From the NCBI GenBank assembly GCA_964019165.1, contig OZ025270.1, forward strand, positions 9,962,450 through 10,026,449: a DNA stretch of 64,000 nucleotides, written 5' to 3'. The stretch is from Mastigias papua. Its lineage: Eukaryota; Cnidaria; Scyphozoa; Rhizostomeae; Mastigiidae. This document shows positions 56,330 through 64,000 of the stretch, in pieces (position 1 is the stretch's first letter; each line of letters starts with the position of its first letter). The notes under the pieces were generated by a model, which did not search any database, was not told the DNA's origin, and worked only from the letters and a program-made list of their open reading frames with translations. The position numbers and the translations under genes are program-made.

Positions 56330-56352
56330 GGACATTTACACGGTAAATGTCC
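56330..56352. other. Terminal hairpin of the inserted block
   Basis: A perfect 10-bp stem (56330-56339 with 56343-56352) and a 3-nt loop, ending 2 nt from the junction with the satellite. Confidence 0.85.
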
Positions 56353-56354
56353 CA

Positions 56355-59300
56355 ATTTTGCGGAAAAATGACCAAAATTGAAATTGATTGATTTTGATTG
56401 CAGATTGAAAAGTGATGAAAATGAGCGATTTTTGGCCAAAAAGTAAGGCTATAACCTTGGTATTTTGCGGAAAAATGACCAAAATTGAAATTGATTGATT
56501 TTGATTGCAGATTGAAAAGTGATGAAAATGAGCGATTTTTGGCCAAAAAGTAAGGCTATAACCTTGGTATTTTGCGGAAAAATGACCACAATTGAAATTG
56601 ATTGATTTTGATTGCAGATTGAAAAGTGATGAAAATGAGCGATTTTTGGCCAAAAAGTAAGGCTATAACCTTGGTATTTTGCGGAAAAATGACCAAAATT
56701 GAAATTGATTGATTTTGATTGCAGATTGAAAAGTGATGAAAATGAGCGATTTTTGGCCAAAAAGTAAGGCTATAACCTTGGTATTTTGCGGAAAAATGAC
56801 CAAAATTGAAATTGATTGATTTTGATTGCAGATTGAAAAGTGATGAAAATGAGCGATGTTTGGCCAAAAAGTAAGGCTATAACCTTGGTATTTTGCGGAA
56901 AAATGACCAAAATTGAAATTGATTGATTTTGATTGCAGATTGAAAAGTGATGAAAATGAGCGATTTTTGGCCAAAAAGTAAGGCTATAACCTTGGTATTT
57001 TGCGGAAAAATGACCAAAATTGAAATTGATTGATTTTGATTGCAGATTGAAAAGTGATGAAAATGAGCGATTTTTGGCCAAAAAGTAAGGCTATAACCTT
57101 GGTATTTTGCGGAAAAATGACCAAAATTGAAATTGATTGATTTTGATTGCAGATTGAAAAGTGATGAAAATGAGCGATTTTTGGCCAAAAAGTAAGGCTA
57201 TAACCTTGGTATTTTGCGGAAAAATGACCACAATTGAAATTGATTGATTTTGATTGCAGATTGAAAAGTGATGAAAATGAGCGATTTTTGGCCAAAAAGT
57301 AAGGCTATAACCTTGGTATTTTGCGGAAAAATGACCACAATTGAAATTGATTGATTTTGATTGCAGATTGAAAAGTGATGAAAATGAGCGATTTTTGGCC
57401 AAAAAGTAAGGCTATAACCTTGGTATTTTGCGGAAAAATGACCAAAATTGAAATTGATTGATTTTGATTGCAGATTGAAAAGTGATGAAAATGAGCGATG
57501 TTTGGCCAAAAAGTAAGGCTATAACCTTGGTATTTTGCGGAAAAATGACCAAAATTGAAATTGATTGATTTTGATTGCAGATTGAAAAGTGATGAAAATG
57601 AGCGATTTTTGGCCAAAAAGTAAGGCTATAACCTTGGTATTTTGCGGAAAAATGACCAAAATTGAAATTGATTGATTTTGATTGCAGATTGAAAAGTGAT
57701 GAAAATGAGCGATGTTTGGCCAAAAAGTAAGGCTATTACCTTGGTATTTTGCGGAAAAATGACCAAAATTGAAATTGATTGATTTTGATTGCAGATTGAA
57801 AAGTGATGAAAATGAGCGATGTTTGGCCAAAAAGTAAGGCTATAACCTTGGTATTTTGCGGAGAAATGACCAAAATTGAAATTGATTGATTTTGATTGCA
57901 GATTGAAAAGTGATGAAAATGAGCGATTTTTGGCAAAAAGTAAGGCTATAACCTTGGTATTTTGCGGAAAAATGACCAAAATTGAAATTGATTGATTTTG
58001 ATTGCAGATTGAAAAGTGATGAAAATGAGCGATTTTTGGCCAAAAAGTAAGGCTATAACCTTGGTATTTTGCGGAAAAATGACCAAAATTGAAATTGATT
58101 GATTTTGATTGCAGATTGAAAAGTGATGAAAATGAGCGATTTTTGGCCAAAAAGTAAGGCTATAACCTTGGTATTTTGCGGAAAAATGACCAACATTGAA
58201 ATTGATTGATTTTGATTGCAGATTGAAAAGTGATGAAAATGAGCGATTTTTGGCCAAAAAGTAAGGCTATAACCTTGGTATTTTGCGGAAAAATGACCAA
58301 AATTGAAATTGATTGATTTTGATTGCAGATTGAAAAGTGATGAAAATGAGCGATGTTTGGCCAAAAAGTAAGGCTATTACCTTGGTATTGTGCGGAAAAA
58401 TGACCAAAATTGAAATTGATTGATTTTGATTGCAGATTGAAAAGTGATGAAAAGGAGCGATTTTTGGCCAAAAAGTAAGGCTATAACCCTGGTATTTTGC
58501 GGAGAAATGACCAAAATTGAAATTGATTGATTTTGATTGCAGATTGAAAAGTGATGAAAATGAGCGATTTGTGGCAAAAAGTAAGGCTATAACCTTGGTA
58601 TTTTGCGGAAAAATGACCAAAATTGAAATTGATTGATTTTGATTGCAGATTGAAAAGTGATGAAAATGAGCGATTTTTGGCCAAAAAGTAAGGCTATAAC
58701 CTTGGTATTTTGCGGAAAAATGACCAAAATTGAAATTGATTGATTTTGATTGCAGATTGAAAAGTGATGAAAATGAGCGATTTTTGGCCAAAAAGTAAGG
58801 CTATAACCTTGGTATTTTGCGGAAAAATGACCAAAATTGAAATTGATTGATTTTGATTGCAGATTGAAAAGTGATGAAAATGAGCGATTTTTGGCCAAAA
58901 AATAAGACTATAACCTTGGTATTTTGCGGAAAAATGACCAAAATTGAAATTGATTGATTTTGATTGCAGATTGAAAAGTGATGAAAATGAGCGATGTTTG
59001 GCCAAAAAGTAAGGCTATAACCTTGGTATTTTGCGGAAAAATGACCAAAATTGAAATTGATTGATTTTGATTGCAGATTGAAAAGTGATGAAAATGAGCG
59101 ATTTTTGGCCAAAAAGTAAGGCTATAACCTTGGTAATTTGCGGAAAAATGACCAAAATTGAAATTGATTGATTTTGATTGCAGATTGAAAAGTGATGAAA
59201 ATGAGCGATTTTTGGCCAAAAAGTAAGGCTATAACCTTGGTATTTTGCGGAAAAATGACCAAAATTGAAATTGATTGATTTTGATTGCAGATTGAAAAGT

Positions 59301-62300
59301 GATGAAAATGAGCGATGTTTGGCCAAAAAGTAAGGCTATAACCTTGGTATTTTGCGGAAAAATGACCAAAATTGAAATTGATTGATTTTGATTGCAGATT
59401 GAAAAGTGATGAAAATGAGCGATTTTTGGCCAAAAAGTAAGGCTATAACCTTGGTATTTTGCGGAAAAATGACCAAAATTGAAATTGATTGATTTTGATT
59501 GCAGATTGAAAAGTGATGAAAATGAGCGATGTTTGGCCAAAAAGTAAGGCTATAACCTTGGTATTTTGCGGAAATATGACCAAAATTGAAATTGATTGAT
59601 TTTGATTGCAGATTGAAAAGTGATGAAAATGAGCGATTTTTGGCCAAAAAGTAAGGCTATAACCTTGGTATTTTGCGGAAAAATGACCAAAATTGAAATT
59701 GATTGATTTTGATTGCAGATTGAAAAGTGATGAAAATGAGCGATTTTTGGCCAAAAAGTAAGGCTATAACCTTGGTATTTTGCGGAAAAATGACCAAAAT
59801 TGAAATTGATTGATTTTGATTGCAGATTGAAAAGTGATGAAAATGAGCGATTTTTGGCCAAAAAGTAAGGCTATAACCTTGGTATTTTGCGGAAAAATGA
59901 CCACAATTGAAATTGATTGATTTTGATTGCAGATTGAAAAGTGATGAAAATGAGCGATTTTTGGCCAAAAAGTAAGGCTATAACCTTGGTATTTTGCGGA
60001 AAAATGACCACAATTGAAATTGATTGATTTTGATTGCAGATTGAAAAGTGATGAAAATGAGCGATTTTTGGCCAAAAAGTAAGGCTATAACCTTGGTATT
60101 TTGCGGAAAAATGACCAAAATTGAAATTGATTGATTTTGATTGCAGATTGAAAAGTGATGAAAATGAGCGATGTTTGGCCAAAAAGTAAGGCTATAACCT
60201 TGGTATTTTGCGGAAAAATGACCAAAATTGAAATTGATTGATTTTGATTGCAGATTGAAAAGTGATGAAAATGAGCGATTTTTGGCCAAAAAGTAAGGCT
60301 ATAACCTTGGTATTTTGCGGAAAAATGACCAAAATTGAAATTGATTGAGTTTGATTGCAGATTGAAAAGTGATGAAAATGAGCGATGTTTGGCCAAAAAG
60401 TAAGGCTATTACCTTGGTATTTTGCGGAAAAATGACCAAAAGTGAAATTGATTGATTTTGATTGCAGATTGAAAAGTGATGAAAAGGAGCGATTTTTGGC
60501 CAAAAAGTAAGGCTATAACCTTGGTATTTTGCGGAGAAATGACCAAAATTGAAATTGATTGATTTTGATTGCAGATTGAAAAGTGATGAAAATGAGCGAT
60601 TTTTGGCAAAAAGTAAGGCTATAACCTTGGTATTTTGCGGAAAAATGACCAAAATTGAAATTGATTGATTTTGATTGCAGATTGAAAAGTGATGAAAATG
60701 AGCGATTTTTGGCCAAAAAGTAAGGCTATAACCTTGGTATTTTGCGGAAAAATGACCAAAATTGAAATTGATTGATTTTGATTGCAGATTGAAAAGTGAT
60801 GAAAATGAGCGATTTTTGGCCAAAAAGTAAGGCTATAACCTTGGTATTTTGCGGAAAAATGACCAAAATTGAAATTGATTGATTTTGATTGCAGATTGAA
60901 AAGTGATGAAAATGAGCGATTTTTGGCCAAAAAGTAAGGCTATTACCTTGGTATTGTGCGGAAAAATGACCAAAATTGAAATTGATTGATTTTGATTGCA
61001 GATTGAAAAGTGATGAAAAGGAGCGATTTTTGGCCAAAAAGTAAGGCTATAACCCTGGTATTTTGCGGAGAAATGACCAAAATTGAAATTGATTGATTTT
61101 GATTGCAGATTGAAAAGTGATGAAAATGAGCGATTTTTGGCCAAAAAGTAAGGCTATAACCTTGGTATTTTGCGGAAAAATGACCAAAATTGAAATTGAT
61201 TGATTTTGATTGCAGATTGAAAAGTGATGAAAATGAGCGATTTTTGGCCAAAAAGTAAGGCTATAACCTTGGTATTTTGCGGAAAAATGACCAAAATTGA
61301 AATTGATTGATTTTGATTGCAGATTGAAAAGTGATGAAAATGAGCGATTTTTGGCCAAAAAGTAAGGCTATAACCTTGGTATTTTGCGGAAAAATGACCA
61401 AAATTGAAATTGATTGATTTTGATTGCAGATTGAAAAGTGATGAAAATGAGCGATGTTTGGCCAAAAAGTAAGGCTATAACCTTGGTATTTTGCGGAAAA
61501 ATGACCAAAATTGAAATTGATTGATTTTGATTGCAGATTGAAAAGTGATGAAAATGAGCGATTTTTGGCCAAAAAGTAAGGCTATAACCTTGGTATTTTG
61601 CGGAAAAATGACCAAAATTGAAATTGATTGATTTTGATTGCAGATTGAAAAGTGATGAAAATGAGCGATGTTTGGCCAAAAAGTAAGGCTATTACCTTGG
61701 TATTTTGCGGAAAAATGACCAAAATTGAAATTGATTGATTTTGATTGCAGATTGAAAAGTGATGAAAATGAGCGATTTTTGGCCAAAAAGTAAGGCTATA
61801 ACCTTGGTATTTTGCGGAGAAATGACCAAAATTGAAATTGATTGATTTTGATTGCAGATTGAAAAGTGATGAAAATGAGCGATTTTTGGCAAAAAGTAAG
61901 GCTATAACCTTGGTATTTTGCGGAAAAATGACCAAAATTGAAATTGATTGATTTTGATTGCAGATTGAAAAGTGATGAAAATGAGCGATTTTTGGCCAAA
62001 AAGTAAGGCTATAACCTTGGTATTTTGCGGAAAAATGACCAAAATTGAAATTGATTGATTTTGATTGCAGATTGAAAAGTGATGAAAATGAGCGATTTTT
62101 GGCCAAAAAGTAAGGCTATAACCTTGGTATTTTGCGGAAAAATGACCAAAATTGAAATTGATTGATTTTGATTGCAGATTGAAAAGTGATGAAAATGAGC
62201 GATTTTTGGCCAAAAAGTAAGGCTATAACCTTGGTATTTTGCGGAAAAATGACCAAAATTGAAATTGATTGATTTTGATTGCAGATTGAAAAGTGATGAA

Positions 62301-64000
62301 AATGAGCGATGTTTGGCCAAAAAGTAAGGCTATTACCTTGGTATTGTGCGGAAAAATGACCAAAATTGAAATTGATTGATTTTGATTGCAGATTGAAAAG
62401 TGATGAAAAGGAGCGATTTTTGGCCAAAAAGTAAGGCTATAACCCTGGTATTTTGCGGAGAAATGACCAAAATTGAAATTGATTGATTTTGATTGCAGAT
62501 TGAAAAGTGATGAAAATGAGCGATTTTTGGCAAAAAGTAAGGCTATAACCTTGGTATTTTGCGGAAAAATGACCAAAATTGAAATTGATTGATTTTGATT
62601 GCAGATTGAAAAGTGATGAAAATGAGCGATTTTTGGCCAAAAAGTAAGGCTATAACCTTGGTATTTTGCGGAAAAATGACCAAAATTGAAATTGATTGAT
62701 TTTGATTGCAGATTGAAAAGTGATGAAAATGAGCGATTTTTGGCCAAAAAGTAAGGCTATAACCTTGGTATTTTGCGGAAAAATGACCAAAATTGAAATT
62801 GATTGATTTTGATTGCAGATTGAAAAGTGATGAAAATGAGCGATTTTTGGCCAAAAAATAAGACTATAACCTTGGTATTTTGCGGAAAAATGACCAAAAT
62901 TGAAATTGATTGATTTTGATTGCAGATTGAAAAGTGATGAAAATGAGCGATTTTTGGCCAAAAAGTAAGGCTATAACCTTGGTATTTTGCGGAAAAATGA
63001 CCAAAATTGAAATTGATTGATTTTGATTGCAGATTGAAAAGTGATGAAAAGGAGCGATTTTTGGCCAAAAAGTAAGGCTATAACCCTGGTATTTTGCGGA
63101 GAAATGACCAAAATTGAAATTGATTGATTTTGATTGCAGATTGAAAAGTGATGAAAATGAGCGATTTTTGGCAAAAAGTAAGGCTATAACCTTGGTATTT
63201 TGCGGAAAAATGACCAAAATTGAAATTGATTGATTTTGATTGCAGATTGAAAAGTGATGAAAATGAGCGATTTTTGGCCAAAAAGTAAGGCTATAACCTT
63301 GGTATTTTGCGGAAAAATGACCAAAATTGAAATTGATTGATTTTGATTGCAGATTGAAAAGTGATGAAAATGAGCGATTTTTGGCCAAAAAGTAAGGCTA
63401 TAACCTTGGTATTTTGCGGAAAAATGACCAAAATTGAAATTGATTGATTTTGATTGCAGATTGAAAAGTGATGAAAATGAGCGATTTTTGGCCAAAAAAT
63501 AAGACTATAACCTTGGTATTTTGCGGAAAAATGACCAAAATTGAAATTGATTGATTTTGATTGCAGATTGAAAAGTGATGAAAATGAGCGATTTTTGGCC
63601 AAAAAGTAAGGCTATAACCTTGGTATTTTGCGGAAAAATGACCAAAATTGAAATTGATTGATTTTGATTGCAGATTGAAAAGTGATGAAAATGAGCGATT
63701 TTTGGCCAAAAAGTAAGGCTATAACCTTGGTAATTTGCGGAAAAATGACCAAAATTGAAATTGATTGATTTTGATTGCAGATTGAAAAGTGATGAAAATG
63801 AGCGATTTTTGGCCAAAAAGTAAGGCTATAACCTTGGTATTTTGCGGAAAAATGACCAAAATTGAAATTGATTGATTTTGATTGCAGATTGAAAAGTGAT
63901 GAAAATGAGCGATTTTTGGCCAAAAAGTAAGGCTATAACCTTGGTATTTTGCGGAAAAATGACCAAAATTGAAATTGATTGATTTTGATTGCAGATTGAA
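56355..64000 (+). repeat. 107-bp satellite array, segment 4, with a 641-bp higher-order repeat; continues past window end
   Basis: About 71 monomers. A cluster of variants (GGCTATTACC, TATTGTGCGG, GAAAAGGAGCG, AACCCTGG, GCGGAGAAATG and a 106-bp monomer with GGCAAAAAG) recurs in part or whole near 57.75, 58.4, 60.4, 60.95, 61.7, 62.35 and 63.05 kb. Successive 1-bp-short monomers are often exactly 641 bp apart (6 x 107 - 1). A longer match of about 2,673 bp links 57.0-58.1 kb with 59.7-60.8 kb. Confidence 0.97.

Larger units (their letters stand above)
52899..56354. mobile_element. 3.46-kb minisatellite-bearing insert, possibly Helentron-like
   Basis: Non-satellite block inserted exactly between ...CCTTGGT and ATTTTGCGG of a monomer, with no target duplication or loss of register. 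It begins TTAACGCC; CGTTAA recurs inverted at 56323-56328, just before a terminal 10-bp hairpin. The centre is a 53-bp minisatellite. Flanking unique parts (52899-53560 and 55390-56329) have no convincing ORF. Non-autonomous Helitron2/Helentron elements share this plan (central tandem repeats, terminal hairpin, no duplication), but their expected terminal bases are not clearly present. Confidence 0.55.

Noticed and set aside
35522..64000. More than 100 overlapping minus-strand ORFs of about 103 codons (and a few of 174) starting MAKNRSF or MAKHRSF
   Set aside because: They are one 107-bp satellite translated in rotating frames; starts recur every 107 bp and the 174-codon versions come from 106-bp monomers. 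No protein gene is implied.
35522..64000. CRISPR-like regular repeat
   Set aside because: The whole 107-bp unit is repeated without unique spacers, and the context is a eukaryotic genome.

Overview
This is eukaryotic, metazoan-type DNA. It holds one large GT-AG spliced gene with about 39 short exons, AT-rich introns full of microsatellites and small transposon relics, then a satellite array invaded by retrotransposons. Nothing bacterial (operons, ribosome binding sites, CRISPR) is present. The host looks like an invertebrate animal, judged only from AT-richness, tRNA-like SINE sequence and the retroelement types; I cannot name the species.

1-30,527: the plus strand carries the gene for tripeptidyl-peptidase II (TPP2), the giant cytosolic subtilisin-like exopeptidase. 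I traced 39 exons by hand. All introns are GT-AG, all phases close, and they join into 3,576 nt (1,191 residues plus stop). His, Asn and Ser of the active centre sit at window residues 212, 310 and 397, a constant 52 less than in the human enzyme (264, 362, 449). About 52 N-terminal residues, including the catalytic Asp, therefore lie upstream of the window. Introns hold a tRNA-like SINE, two foldback elements, a MITE-like element, a 54-bp minisatellite and many (AT)n, (CA)n and (CATA)n tracts.

30,528-35,521: gene-free DNA. From about 31.8 kb it contains increasingly recognisable degenerate copies of the satellite that dominates the rest. It is interrupted by a CCCGCC-rich transposon-like block, a near-perfect 101-bp-arm palindrome between two (AT)n tracts, and a solo LTR (540 bp, TG...CA, 4-bp target duplication GCAG).

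35,522-64,000: a homogeneous 107-bp satellite (about 138 monomers, 14.8 kb in total) split by three insertions. These are a 5'-truncated non-LTR retrotransposon on the minus strand (37,179-40,940), a complete and very young Ty3/gypsy LTR retrotransposon (42,017-48,499, LTRs differing at one of 476 positions), and a 3.46-kb block (52,899-56,354) with a 53-bp minisatellite core and a terminal hairpin that may be a Helentron-like non-autonomous element. The right arrays show higher-order repeats of 641 bp (6 monomers minus 1 bp) and 1,177 bp (11 monomers).

The gypsy element carries a textbook -1 ribosomal frameshift signal between gag and pol: slippery heptamer TTTAAAC in the right frame, a 6-nt spacer and an 8-bp GC stem whose loop and 3' arm contain the gag stop. 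The most unusual features of the window are the insertion pattern into the satellite, the satellite's edge-to-core divergence gradient, and the minisatellite-bearing block.
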